Positions 39,671-48,348 of a DNA stretch of 64,000 nucleotides are shown in pieces. This DNA comes from Thermohalobaculum sp039033215 (GTDB lineage Bacteria; Pseudomonadota; Alphaproteobacteria; Rhodobacterales; Rhodobacteraceae), in the NCBI GenBank assembly GCA_039033215.1, contig JBCCDA010000002.1, forward strand, positions 48,201 to 112,200, given 5' to 3'. The notes under the pieces were generated by a model. It was not told the DNA's origin and did no database searches. It saw only the letters and a list, made by a program, of their open reading frames with translations. Both the position numbers and the translations under genes were made by a program. The first letter of the stretch is position 1. Every line of letters begins with the position of its first letter.

Positions 39671-40729
39671 ATGAAACGCGTACTTGGCGCGGCCCTTGCC
39701 GCCATGATTGCTGGCTCTATGCCCGCAGTTGCCGAAGTCGAAGAGCAGGAGTTTCTGGTCGTCGGAACTTGGGGCAACCTCTTCAACTGGAAAGAGCATG
39801 AGAGCCGCTTTTGGGGAACTGTCCTGCCCGAAGCGTCGGGCGGCAAGCTGACAGCGAACGCCAGACCCTATACAGAACTCGGCCTCTCGGGCTACGAGGT
39901 GGTCAAGCAGCTCGAACTCGGCGCTTATGATGCGGTCCACGCACTGACCACCTACACCAGCCAGGACAGCCCCGCACTCGAGGGCATTGACCTTGCCGGC
40001 GTATTCCAGGACTTCCCAACGTACCGCAAGGCGCTGACGTCTTACGAGCCCGTCATCCGCCGTGAGCTGCGCGACAAATACAATGCCGAACTCATCATGC
40101 TGTACACCTTCCCCTCGCAGCAGCTCTTCTGCAAGCTGGGCGCGGGTGAGGACGGCTCGCTGGCGTCGCTGAGCGGCAAGAAGATTCGGACCTACTCGAC
40201 GTCGCTGGCCGACTTCATCGAGGGCCTGGGCGCATCATCGGTAACGCTTGCGTTCGCAGAAGCCGTACCGGCACTGCAAAAAGGGGTTGCCGACTGCGGC
40301 ACCACGGGCACGTCGCCCGCCTATAACGCCAAGTGGTATCAGGTGACGACGCACAATGTGCAGGTGCGCCTGGGGTATGCGGCAACGTTCATGGCCATGA
40401 ACGGCGATACCTGGGACGAGCTCTCGCCCGAGGCGCAGGCGGTCATCAAGGATTCGGCCAAGAAGGTTGAGTCCGAGATCTGGGCCTCCATCGAAGAAAC
40501 CGATTCGATGGCGCTGTCCTGCATCGCTGATGGCGAATGTGCCTGGGGCGAGAACGGCGGCCTGACGCCCGTGCCAATGAGCGACGCCGACAATGTCATG
40601 ATCAAGGACATTGTCGAAAACGTTGTCCTGAAGCGCTTCGCCGAGCGTTGTGGCCGCGCGTGCGCCGAGGAGTGGAACTCCACCATGGGTGAAATCGCCG
40701 GCGTGCAGGCTCCGCTGCCGGCCGAGTAA
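39671..40729 (+). CDS. TRAP transporter substrate-binding protein (DctP type)
   Basis: The periplasmic binding protein of a TRAP uptake system, 352 aa, with a signal peptide (MKRVLGAALAAMIAGSMPAVA). The DctP fold is indicated by LGLSGYEVVKQLELGAYDAVHAL, a central KKIRTYSTSLADFIEGLGASSVTLAFAEAVPALQKG segment and GTTGTSPAYNAKWYQVTTH. Four Cys in the mature part (two near 310-330) are more than usual. GGAAGG precedes the ATG. The ligand is probably a carboxylate, but which one is unknown. Confidence 0.92.
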   Translation: MKRVLGAALAAMIAGSMPAVAEVEEQEFLVVGTWGNLFNWKEHESRFWGTVLPEASGGKLTANARPYTELGLSGYEVVKQLELGAYDAVHALTTYTSQDSPALEGIDLAGVFQDFPTYRKALTSYEPVIRRELRDKYNAELIMLYTFPSQQLFCKLGAGEDGSLASLSGKKIRTYSTSLADFIEGLGASSVTLAFAEAVPALQKGVADCGTTGTSPAYNAKWYQVTTHNVQVRLGYAATFMAMNGDTWDELSPEAQAVIKDSAKKVESEIWASIEETDSMALSCIADGECAWGENGGLTPVPMSDADNVMIKDIVENVVLKRFAERCGRACAEEWNSTMGEIAGVQAPLPAE

Positions 40730-40746
40730 CAGCAAACTTCGGGGCG

Positions 40747-40762
40747 GGGCCGTGCGCGGCCC
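40747..40762 (+). terminator. Hairpin between dctP and dctQ (attenuator)
   Basis: GGGCCG and CGGCCC form a 6-bp stem with a 4-nt loop, followed by TGTCCTCTTCT. It lies 17 bp after the binding-protein stop and probably lowers expression of the membrane subunits relative to the binding protein, as in many TRAP and ABC operons. Confidence 0.5.
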
Positions 40763-40796
40763 TGTCCTCTTCTGACGGCGCAGGGGGCTACCTAGT

Positions 40797-41534
40797 ATGG
40801 ATTTTGGAGTACTCCTTACCGCGTTGGTAGTTGGCTTTGGGCCCGTAGTCCTTGTCGTCGTGCTCATCGCAGTCAGTGTCTTCAGGATCAGGCGCGGGGA
40901 CAACGTCCTCGCAGGGGTTTTTGATCGTTCTTACAACGCATTGGCCAGGATATCGCTGTGGGCGGTCTGGGCGGGTGGCATCGCACTCTTAGTGGCAGCA
41001 TTCATCATCGCGATCGAAGTCGTCGGGCGGAAGATCGGCGGCACCAGCATCCTAGGACTTGTCAACTTCCCCCAATTCCGGGTGCCGGGATCGGACGAAT
41101 ACTCGGGCTACGTCTTCGCAGGCGCGACCACCTGGGCCTATGCCTACTGCCTGATCCACCGCAGCCACATCCGGATCGACGCCCTCTACAACGTGCTAAG
41201 TCCCCGGATTCGTGCGGTTCTGGACGTTGTCGGACTGGCGCTTCTTGGCGTCTACATCGTGTATCTCACGATCAAAGCCTGGGGTGTTTTCCTAACGAGC
41301 TGGGAGGATGGGTCGGTATCCGTGACCCCGCAGCTAACCCCAGTGTGGATTCCTCAGATTTTCTGGGTCGCGGGGCTGACCTTCTTCACGATCGTGACGC
41401 TGTTTCTGATCTTCTACACGACAGTGTGTCTGTTTGCCGGCCGAAGTGAGACGGTTCGACAAGTTGCCGGCACGATGTCGGTGGAGGAGGAAGTCGAAGA
41501 AGAGACCAAGGGCGTCAAGGAGCTCGATAAATGA
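40797..41534 (+). CDS. TRAP transporter small permease (DctQ type)
   Basis: The 245-aa protein is the small membrane subunit. It has an extra N-terminal helix (VLLTALVVGFGPVVLVVVLIAV) before the usual four helices; the DctQ core contains DEYSGYVFAGATTWAYAYCLIHRSHIRIDAL. The C-terminal tail is acidic (SVEEEVEEETKGVKE). At 245 aa it is longer than typical DctQ proteins (about 160-190 aa). It overlaps dctM by 4 bp (ATGA). Confidence 0.9.
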   Translation: MDFGVLLTALVVGFGPVVLVVVLIAVSVFRIRRGDNVLAGVFDRSYNALARISLWAVWAGGIALLVAAFIIAIEVVGRKIGGTSILGLVNFPQFRVPGSDEYSGYVFAGATTWAYAYCLIHRSHIRIDALYNVLSPRIRAVLDVVGLALLGVYIVYLTIKAWGVFLTSWEDGSVSVTPQLTPVWIPQIFWVAGLTFFTIVTLFLIFYTTVCLFAGRSETVRQVAGTMSVEEEVEEETKGVKELDK

Positions 41535-42871
41535 AGTGGGTTCTTGGTGTTCTCAAGGCTGGATCACCTTGGTCCATAATAATTGCCCTGTTGGTTCTGA
41601 TACTGGCGGCAGTGCCGGTCGGCGCCGTACTTGGCTTGTTGTCCATGGGCTTGGATGAAGTCTTCATGCGCGGCCGCCTGAGCCGCGCAATGGGTGAGTT
41701 TATCTGGGAACAACAGCGGAACTTTCTGCTGATTGCCATTCCCATGTACATACTGATGGGCGAGATCATCCTGCGCTCGGGCGTCGGGCAGCGCATGTAC
41801 TCGGCCGTCGCCCTGTGGCTGAACTGGCTGCCCGGCGGTCTGATGCACGCCAATGTGGCGTCCTGCTCGATCTTCGCGGCAACCTCCGGGTCGTCGGTCG
41901 CAACCGCCGCCACCATCGGCACGGTTGCCTATCCCGAGATCGAGCAGCGCAAGTACAAGGAGAGCCTGTTCCTCGGATCGATCGCTGCGGGCGGGACGTT
42001 GGGGATCCTGATCCCTCCCTCCATCATCCTGATTTTATTTGGTTTTATCACCGACACGTCCGTGCCCGAGCTGTTCCTGGCAGGCGTCATCCCCGGTCTG
42101 ACGCTCGCCATTCTGTTCCTGGTGGCCATCCTGATCGCCTGCATCATCAAGCCGTCCTGGGGCGGTGAGAAATCCGAAGCGACGTGGGCGCAGCGGATCA
42201 AGACCCTGCCGGATCTGATCCCGCCGCTGCTGCTGATCATCGGGGTCATGGGCTCGATCTACACAGGCTGGGCGACCCCGACCGAGGCCGCAGCCCTTGG
42301 CGTGATTTTCGCTTTGATTCTGGCAGTTTACTTCCGAGCACTTAGCGTCGAGATGCTGTTCAGGGCCTTTGAAGGCACCATGCGGATTACCGCCATGATC
42401 ATGTTCATCATCATGGCGGCAGTCTTTTTGAACTTTATCTTGGGCTTTATCGGGGTATCCCAGGCGCTGATCGGGTTCATTGGCGATCTGGGGTGGTCGC
42501 CGCTCCAGACCATGATCGCGCTGGTCGTCTTCTACCTGATCCTGGGCATGTTCATGGAGACGCTTTCGATGCTGCTGACCACCGTGCCGGTGGTCTTCCC
42601 GCTGGTGGTCTCGCTGGAGTTGTGGGGCATGGGACCGGCGGAAACCGGCGTCTGGTTCGGCATCCTGATCACGATCCTGATGGAAACCGCCCTCATCACC
42701 CCGCCCATCGGCGTGAATCTGTATGTTGTACAAGGCATTAGACAGCGTCCAGGACCTTTTGGCGACGTTGCCTGGGGGGCCGTTCCCTTTGTCGTCATGA
42801 TGATCGTGATGGTCTTCCTGCTGATCTTCTTTCCGCAGCTGGCGCTGTTCCTGCCGCAGCAGTTCTTCTGA
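41531..42871 (+). CDS. TRAP transporter large permease (DctM type)
   Basis: The 446-aa protein has about twelve membrane helices and forms the transport path. Family signatures are FLLIAIPMYILMGEIILRSG, CSIFAATSGSSVATAATIGTVAYPE, LGILIPPSIILILFG and, near the end, ETALITPPIGVNLYVVQGI. It starts within the dctQ stop (ATGA overlap). This completes a full TRAP system of binding protein, small and large permease. Confidence 0.94.
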   Translation: MKWVLGVLKAGSPWSIIIALLVLILAAVPVGAVLGLLSMGLDEVFMRGRLSRAMGEFIWEQQRNFLLIAIPMYILMGEIILRSGVGQRMYSAVALWLNWLPGGLMHANVASCSIFAATSGSSVATAATIGTVAYPEIEQRKYKESLFLGSIAAGGTLGILIPPSIILILFGFITDTSVPELFLAGVIPGLTLAILFLVAILIACIIKPSWGGEKSEATWAQRIKTLPDLIPPLLLIIGVMGSIYTGWATPTEAAALGVIFALILAVYFRALSVEMLFRAFEGTMRITAMIMFIIMAAVFLNFILGFIGVSQALIGFIGDLGWSPLQTMIALVVFYLILGMFMETLSMLLTTVPVVFPLVVSLELWGMGPAETGVWFGILITILMETALITPPIGVNLYVVQGIRQRPGPFGDVAWGAVPFVVMMIVMVFLLIFFPQLALFLPQQFF

Positions 42872-42922
42872 GCGCGTCTCGCCGCACGGTGAAACGCGGC
42901 ACCCAGCTTTGATGATCTGACC

Positions 42923-42981
42923 GATGAGGATCCTCATCAAATTTCTCCCAAACTATATGCGTGGTGAAGTTTGATGAGGAT
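42923..42981. promoter_or_regulatory. Palindrome cluster GATGAGGATCCTCATC with a third half-site
   Basis: A perfect 16-bp palindrome at 42923-42938 is followed by another GATGAGGAT half-site at 42973-42981. The segment from 42930 to 42944 is also an inverted copy (13 of 15) of 42967-42981, so two alternative pairings are possible. It lies between the TRAP operon and the enolase-superfamily gene and may be a multi-site operator or an attenuator for the latter. Confidence 0.55.
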
Positions 42982-43061
42982 TTGGGTCGGCGGCTGCGTC
43001 TTCGCCCCTCGTCAAACACGCCGTCATCCGCCAAGCTCCCGAAGAAAGACGGGAGGATATC

Positions 43062-44150
43062 ATGGCCAAGATCGACCGCATGGAAGTCAGTGTGCACCGG
43101 GTGCCACTGCCGCAGCCAGTCGAGGCGTTCGCCGCCGGGTTGATGGTCAACTTCGACATGGTGATGGTGCGGCTCCGGGACACCGACGGGGTCGAGGGGC
43201 TGGGTTATTCCGTCTGCCATGAAGGCCAGGGGCCGGCCATCGGGCAGATCGCGGGCGGCTCGATGCGGCCCTTCGTCGAGGGCGCCGATGCCGATCTGAT
43301 CGAGGCGATCTGGCACAAGCTCTACCGCGAACATCACTACGCGGGGCGGGGGGCGCCGGTGTCCTTCGCGCTGGCGGCGATCGACGTCGCGCTGTGGGAT
43401 CTGAAGGGACGCAAGCTCGGCGAGCCGCTGTGGCGCCTGATGGGCGGGTTCTCGGCGGAGGTGCGTGCCTATGCCGGGAACATCGATCTGAACTTCCCGA
43501 AGACCAAGCTGCTGGAGGGCGCCTCGGCCTCTGTCGAGGCGGGCTTTCGGTCCGTGAAGATGCGCCTCGGGCGGCCGAGCCTGGCCGAGGACCTGGACCG
43601 CGCCCATGCCATGCGCGCCCATCTGCCCGACGAGATCGAGATGATGGCCGATGCCAACGAAGCCTGGCGTGTCGATCAATGCGTCCGCGCCATGCACGGG
43701 CTGAAGGATCTGGGCATGGTCTGGCTGGAGGAGCCGATCGCCCCCGACGACCTCGCCGGTCAGGTGCACCTGCGCTCGCTGGGCCTGATCCCGCTGGCGC
43801 TGGGCGAGAACCTGCACACGGTGGCCGAGTTCACGACCCTTTTTGCCGCCGGGGCCGTCGACATGCCTCAGCCGGACCTGACAACCTGCGGCGGCTACAC
43901 TCCGTGGCTGAAGGTTGCCCGACTTGCCGAGGCCAACAACCTGCCCGTCATGAGCCACGGCGCGCACGAGCTGCACATCCATTGCATGGGCGCCTGCCCG
44001 AACGCCGCTTACCTCGAATGGCACGCCTTCGATCTGGGCCGGTACATGGAGCAGCCGCTGACCGTATCCGAGGGTTTTGCCACGGCGCCCGAGCGGCCGG
44101 GCCATGGGATCACCTTCGACATGGATGCATTGGGGTCGATGGCCGTCTAG
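43062..44150 (+). CDS. Enolase-superfamily enzyme (mandelate racemase/muconate lactonizing type)
   Basis: The 362-aa protein has the expected barrel residues: general base K166 in KMRLG (K-x-R rather than K-x-K), metal ligands D197 (MADANEAW), E223 (WLEEPIAP) and E249 (LGENLH), and the D272/H299 pair (QPDLTTCGG, MSHGAHELH). This is the mandelate racemase-like set. Such enzymes epimerise or dehydrate carboxylates. Its position just after a TRAP system suggests that both act on the same acid. The ATG at 43062 is preceded by GGGAGGATATC. Confidence 0.9.
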   Translation: MAKIDRMEVSVHRVPLPQPVEAFAAGLMVNFDMVMVRLRDTDGVEGLGYSVCHEGQGPAIGQIAGGSMRPFVEGADADLIEAIWHKLYREHHYAGRGAPVSFALAAIDVALWDLKGRKLGEPLWRLMGGFSAEVRAYAGNIDLNFPKTKLLEGASASVEAGFRSVKMRLGRPSLAEDLDRAHAMRAHLPDEIEMMADANEAWRVDQCVRAMHGLKDLGMVWLEEPIAPDDLAGQVHLRSLGLIPLALGENLHTVAEFTTLFAAGAVDMPQPDLTTCGGYTPWLKVARLAEANNLPVMSHGAHELHIHCMGACPNAAYLEWHAFDLGRYMEQPLTVSEGFATAPERPGHGITFDMDALGSMAV

Positions 44151-44653
44151 GACCAGAGCACGGGATCCTGCCAGGGTTCGGGCACCGCCAGCGGCCCTGA
44201 CAGACTGTTTTCGTGAAGCACCAGCGATTGCCACGCCGGGCCCCAGTCGTCCGGCAGCTTGTAGGGCGGCTCAATCCCGTGTTCTTGCCGGAAGCCGAAC
44301 CTGCCGTAGTAAGCCGGATCGCCGAGGATCAGGATCGCGACCGTACCAGCAGCACGCTCGCGCTCGATCCCATGCTGGACAAGTGCGGACCCGACGCCTT
44401 GTCGTTGATGGGTAGGGGCGACTGCGACCGGACCCAACAGGGCCACGGCTACGTTCCCGTCGACATGGCAATGGGAAAACGCGACATGGCCGGTGAGCGC
44501 GCCCGCGTCCTCTGCCACCAGGGACACCACACCCGGTGTATCGGCAAGCGCCCGCACGAGAGGCAACAGATCTTCGTCAGGAAACGCTGCGGGGTAGAGC
44601 GCCAGAACCGACGGGAGATCCTTCGGGTTTGCCTCCCGCACGCGGACGCCCAT
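44147..44653 (-). CDS. GNAT-family N-acetyltransferase
   Basis: The 168-aa protein starts at the ATG at 44653, overlapping the upstream stop as TGATG. It has LLGPVAVAPTHQRQGVGSALVQHGIERER, the acetyl-CoA loop, and ILGDPAYYGRFGFRQEHGI, matching the YhbS-like GNAT subgroup. The substrate is unknown. Its stop overlaps the stop of the convergent enolase-superfamily gene by 3 bp. Confidence 0.9.
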   Translation of the reverse strand: MGVRVREANPKDLPSVLALYPAAFPDEDLLPLVRALADTPGVVSLVAEDAGALTGHVAFSHCHVDGNVAVALLGPVAVAPTHQRQGVGSALVQHGIERERAAGTVAILILGDPAYYGRFGFRQEHGIEPPYKLPDDWGPAWQSLVLHENSLSGPLAVPEPWQDPVLWS

Positions 44654-45540
44654 CAGGTTGACAACACCATGCCGTTCTCGCGGTGCCAGGCATCGACATC
44701 GAAGGCGACGTGATCGCCGAAGTAATCGACCGTCATCGTCTCTGGCAGATCCTCCGGGGCGTAGGTCACCTCCGCGCTCTCGATCCGGCGAACGTTGGGC
44801 TGATCGGCCACCCAGCGCTCGACCGGGAGCAGGGTCGAGCCGCGCTGCACGATGTTCCACGTGTAGTAGTGGTGCGGCACGACGATCCGCGGCGCCACTC
44901 GGTCAATCACCTCGGCGACCATGGGGTGGCCCATGACATGCTGGCTGTCGTCCACCGGCATCAGAAGGATATCGACCCGGCCGAGTGCCTCGTACACATT
45001 GTCGGGCGCGCTGTGTCGGTTGTCGCCCCAATGGCAAATCCGGAGACCACCTGTCTCGACGACGACGATCGTGTTGTCCCAGTTGCGCGAGTTGTCCGGC
45101 GGCTCCATGGGCTGGCCGCCGAAGTAGCTGTTGATCAGCTTGAAGTCGTAGGTCGCGTCCGAGGGGTCGATCGCGTGCTTGTCGGGGACGCCCTCCACCG
45201 TCACATCCGCGAAGCTCCACGTGCCGATGGGGCGGTCCAGCAGCACGTTCGCATCCAGACACTCCAGCGCGTCATGGTCGAAGTGGGCATGGGTCGAGAT
45301 CCCGACATCCACCTCGGTCATCGGGAAATCGTGGAAGTACCAGTCCCACTTCGCCGTCGGCACATTGCGCCAGGGGTCGATCATCACGCTCAGCCCCCGG
45401 GGCGAGGTCACCCGAAAGGCCGATGACCCGAAGAACGCCAGTTTGACCGGCCCGCCGTCGTTTCGGCCGTGCGCAAATTCGATCATCCGGTTGTGGTTGC
45501 GGCGCGAGCGCCAAGCGCTCATCCCTTTGTCGATGCTCAT
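44653..45540 (-). CDS. Metallo-beta-lactamase-fold hydrolase
   Basis: The 295-aa protein has the metal motif THAHFDHDAL (HxHxDH) preceded by FGSSAFRVTSPRGLSVMIDPW, then VETGGLRICHWGDNRH and IVVPHHYYTW with further metal ligands. This is like the UlaG/Zn-dependent hydrolase group of the fold, which acts on lactones or phosphodiesters. The ATG at 45540 follows GAGGGGACGA; the frame extends to a GTG at 45552. It is coupled to the acetyltransferase gene. Confidence 0.87.
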   Translation of the reverse strand: MSIDKGMSAWRSRRNHNRMIEFAHGRNDGGPVKLAFFGSSAFRVTSPRGLSVMIDPWRNVPTAKWDWYFHDFPMTEVDVGISTHAHFDHDALECLDANVLLDRPIGTWSFADVTVEGVPDKHAIDPSDATYDFKLINSYFGGQPMEPPDNSRNWDNTIVVVETGGLRICHWGDNRHSAPDNVYEALGRVDILLMPVDDSQHVMGHPMVAEVIDRVAPRIVVPHHYYTWNIVQRGSTLLPVERWVADQPNVRRIESAEVTYAPEDLPETMTVDYFGDHVAFDVDAWHRENGMVLST

Positions 45541-45651
45541 TCGTCCCCTCACATGGCAAAGTGGTAGGGGTGAACGTAGCTCCCCCGTTGATCGTGCGTC
45601 CCTGCGGACCCATAGTGCTCAGCCATTGCACCCCGTCAACAGGATGCCGCC

Positions 45652-46218
45652 ATGCCCCGTGTTCCCATCATCCCCGCAGAAGCCGTCGACGGCCGTGCCC
45701 GTGAGATCTATGACCGCGCGGGCGCCTATGGCCCGTTTGGCGGGCTGGTCGGCGTCATGGCCAACCGGCCCCCGGTGCTGGAGCACACGTTTGGCCTGCT
45801 GCTGGACCTGAAGGAACAGGGACGGCTGCCCGCACGGTACCTGGAACTGGCGCTGGTCACGGTGTCCAAGCTGAACGAGTGCACGTTTTGCGTCTCGTCT
45901 CACACCCCGCGGCTGACGGCGGCGGGGATCAGCGAGGAGGATGCGGAGAACATTCTGGACTATGCCACGGTCGAGGCGTTCGACGAGGTCGACAAGTTGG
46001 TGGTCGAGTACTCGATTGCCGTGACGAACGACTTCCACCGGGTGCGGGACGGGGTGTTTGATCGCCTGCGGGAACACTTCGAGGATGATCAGATCGTTGA
46101 GCTTACCTGGCGGATCGCGCTCTGCGGGGCGTTCAACCGCTTCAACGATGTGTTGCAGACCGAAGTCGAAGACGGCGTCGCCGTTCTGGAGCAGAGCCTG
46201 AGCACAGCCGCGGAATGA
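45652..46218 (+). CDS. Carboxymuconolactone decarboxylase (AhpD-like) family protein
   Basis: The 188-aa protein contains ELALVTVSKLNECTFCVSSHTPRL, the AhpD/CMD motif with C-x-x-C and the following His. This points to an alkylhydroperoxidase or peroxidase-type thiol active site rather than a true decarboxylase. It overlaps the next gene by 4 bp (ATGA), so both are made together. It is divergent from the metallo-beta-lactamase-fold gene. Confidence 0.88.
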   Translation: MPRVPIIPAEAVDGRAREIYDRAGAYGPFGGLVGVMANRPPVLEHTFGLLLDLKEQGRLPARYLELALVTVSKLNECTFCVSSHTPRLTAAGISEEDAENILDYATVEAFDEVDKLVVEYSIAVTNDFHRVRDGVFDRLREHFEDDQIVELTWRIALCGAFNRFNDVLQTEVEDGVAVLEQSLSTAAE

Positions 46219-47081
46219 CCCGTCCCTGCCTCGGCCCACTGGCGACATCCGAAGCGATCGCGTTTGCGATGCCACCCGGTGCCACGGACACGCATTTCCA
46301 CATCATCGGGGCGCCGCCGGCGCATCCCTTCACGCCCGAGCGTGTCTATACGCCGCCGCCAGCGCCCGTCTCCGCCTGCCGCGAGATGCACGGGCGGCTG
46401 GGGATCGAGCGTGCGGTGATCGTCACGCCGTCCTGCCATGGCACCCACAACGAGATCACGCTGGAAGCGATCGAGGCATATGGCCCAGACAACGCCCGAG
46501 GCATTTGCGTCGTTTCACCGGATGTGCCCGATTCCGAGCTTGAGCGCCTGAATGACGGCGGTGTACGCGGGCTTCGATTGAACGTGCTGTTCGGCGGCGG
46601 CGTGGGTCTCGACGCGTTTCGAACGCTGGGACCCCGGGCCAGGGATCTCGGCTGGCATGTCCAGCTGTTGATTGATGTGAGCGAAAGCCTTGCGGACATC
46701 GAAGAGGACATCCGGGCCGTCGGCGTCGAGGTCGTTGTCGATCACATGGGACACCTGCCGGTCGGCAAGGGAACCCACGATCCCGGCTTCCAGCGTCTTC
46801 TGGGTCTGGTCTCCGATGGTCTGGCCTGGGCGAAGCTGTCGGGATGCGACCGGATCGCGACGGATGCGCCGCTCTACGAGGATGCAATCCCGTTTGCCCA
46901 CGCCTTGCTGGACGCAGGGCCCGACCGGATGGTCTGGGGCACGGACTGGCCCCATGTCTCGAAGTTCGAGATCATGCCCGACGATGGGATCCTGCTGAAC
47001 CGGCTGGCCGTCTATGCGCCCGATGCAGGACTCCGGAAGCGGATCCTCGTGGACAATGCGGCGCGGTTGTACGGGTTCTGA
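46215..47081 (+). CDS. Amidohydrolase, 2-pyrone-4,6-dicarboxylate lactonase (LigI)-like
   Basis: The 288-aa protein belongs to the amidohydrolase_2 family: the start has TDTHFHIIG (H27, H29), followed by RVYTPPPAPVSACREMHGRLG, a C-terminal metal Asp in WGTDWPHVS and a final DNAARLYGF. This is the pattern of LigI and related lactonases that open cyclic carboxylic lactones. It is coupled to the CMD-family gene. Substrate not determined; with the enolase-superfamily enzyme nearby, sugar-acid or aromatic lactones are plausible. Confidence 0.88.
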   Translation: MTRPCLGPLATSEAIAFAMPPGATDTHFHIIGAPPAHPFTPERVYTPPPAPVSACREMHGRLGIERAVIVTPSCHGTHNEITLEAIEAYGPDNARGICVVSPDVPDSELERLNDGGVRGLRLNVLFGGGVGLDAFRTLGPRARDLGWHVQLLIDVSESLADIEEDIRAVGVEVVVDHMGHLPVGKGTHDPGFQRLLGLVSDGLAWAKLSGCDRIATDAPLYEDAIPFAHALLDAGPDRMVWGTDWPHVSKFEIMPDDGILLNRLAVYAPDAGLRKRILVDNAARLYGF

Positions 47082-47085
47082 GGGT

Positions 47086-47108
47086 AGGGTGGGTTTCAAA
47101 CCCACCCT
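47086..47108. repeat. 23-bp palindrome AGGGTGGGTTT-c-AAACCCACCCT
   Basis: Perfect inverted arms of 11 bp around a single C sit between the convergent ends of the LigI-like gene and a hypothetical gene. The sequence GGTGGGTTTxAAACCCACC recurs in many alphaproteobacterial and cyanobacterial genomes as a REP-like element. It could also act as a two-way terminator. Confidence 0.6.
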
Positions 47109-47116
47109 GCGTGCGC

Positions 47117-48082
47117 TCAGAACGCGGTTTGACAGTCGGCAAGGCCGCTGAGCTTGCCAAGGGCGTCCTGCACGTCCTGACCCTCGAGCGCGCCTTCCAG
47201 CGCGTCGCGCACGTCGCTGCCTCCCATCCGCTCCAGCGCATCGCCGATCCCGCCCGGCAATCGGACCTGAGCCTCAGCACGTCCAACCCCTGCAAGGGCG
47301 GCGAACGCTGACTCCACCTCGGCGCCGGCGTCGGCAATCCTCTCTCCAATAATGTCGAAGGCCGTGCCCTCGTTGATCGAGAATGTCGCCGCCAGTGTCA
47401 GCGTCTGGCCGTCCTGTCCGGGCGCGATGTTCTCGAACTGCAGATCCAGAGGATCGCGGTACCGCGCCAGCAGATCGGCCAGTTCGGGCGAAAGCCCATT
47501 GGCCGCCATCGCCAGCATCTCCTCGCGGGTATACTCTTGGAACGCCAGATCCCGGATCAGGGGCTCGACCAGCGGATCGGGCAAATCCTCGATCACGAGG
47601 CTCTGTATCTGCGCCCATACTGTGGTCGGCGTATGGCCGAGCAGGATGGACGTGGTCACGCCCTTGCCCTCGCGCAGGTTCACAAACCCGTCCAGCTCGA
47701 TCTCGACCGTCCCGGTCAGGCCGATCACGTTCCCTGCTACCTGCATCTGCGCATCCGGCATCCCGTGCAAGTAGACCGACTGACCCTGACACTCGACCAG
47801 CTTGGTGCGGCCCCCGTCAAAGAAGGCCCGCAACCGGTGCGTTGTCTCGGGTACGTGCAGGTCCACGGTGAAGTGAATGCGGCCTTCTTCGCGCACCAGC
47901 GAGGCATCATAATCCGCCTCGGCCTCGACCTGCCCCGTCTTGTTCCAGTTCTGGAACGCGACCGCGACGACGTCTGAATAGACCGGAAGCCGCACACCGG
48001 CATAGTAGGCGCCTGCCAGCACGGCTACCGCAAGGACCGCAAGCACAAGTGCGTACCGGATAATCCGCCAGACCCATCGCAT
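47117..48082 (-). CDS. Membrane-anchored protein of unknown function
   Basis: The 321-aa protein has an N-terminal helix (about 8-28, IIRYALVLAVLAVAVLAGAYY) followed by a periplasmic part with beta-rich and helical segments. Two Cys (about 91 and 317) may pair. No enzyme motif is visible and I do not recognise the family. It lies 15 bp after the SDHAF4-like gene on the same strand. A role in envelope or respiratory-complex maintenance would fit the neighbour but is not supported by sequence. Confidence 0.7.
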   Translation of the reverse strand: MRWVWRIIRYALVLAVLAVAVLAGAYYAGVRLPVYSDVVAVAFQNWNKTGQVEAEADYDASLVREEGRIHFTVDLHVPETTHRLRAFFDGGRTKLVECQGQSVYLHGMPDAQMQVAGNVIGLTGTVEIELDGFVNLREGKGVTTSILLGHTPTTVWAQIQSLVIEDLPDPLVEPLIRDLAFQEYTREEMLAMAANGLSPELADLLARYRDPLDLQFENIAPGQDGQTLTLAATFSINEGTAFDIIGERIADAGAEVESAFAALAGVGRAEAQVRLPGGIGDALERMGGSDVRDALEGALEGQDVQDALGKLSGLADCQTAF

Positions 48083-48097
48083 CGTCGCGCTCCTTGG

Positions 48098-48286
48098 TCA
48101 GAAGTCGTGGGCGATCCCATCTTTCTCCCAATCGCCGTAGCGGGTCGGCTCCGCCCCGCCACGACCGCCCAGTTCCTTCGGCTGCTCGGGCGCCTTGGCG
48201 GCCTTGCGGCGCGCCTCGGCCTCGGCCAGTGCACGCTTGGCTGCATCGGGCAACGCCGGATCTTCCCGCTTCGTCTCGTCAGTCAT
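48098..48286 (-). CDS. DUF1674 / SDHAF4-like succinate dehydrogenase assembly factor
   Basis: The 62-aa protein ends GGRGGAEPTRYGDWEKDGIAHDF, with the DUF1674 core G-G-x-x-G-P/A-E-P-T-R-Y-G-D-W. In mitochondria and alphaproteobacteria this family (Sdh8/SDHAF4) binds flavinated SdhA to assist complex II assembly. The start is the ATG at 48286 behind GGAGTGAGATAT. It is divergent from htpX with 62 bp in between. Confidence 0.88.
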   Translation of the reverse strand: MTDETKREDPALPDAAKRALAEAEARRKAAKAPEQPKELGGRGGAEPTRYGDWEKDGIAHDF

Positions 48287-48348
48287 ATATCTCACTCCGT
48301 CTACTGGCACATATGATATCTCCGACGGAGAACTCAACGGACGGACCC

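Noticed and set aside
42795..44234. 479-codon open frame opposite the enolase-superfamily gene
   Set aside because: The sense gene has a full set of catalytic residues; the antisense translation has no domain.
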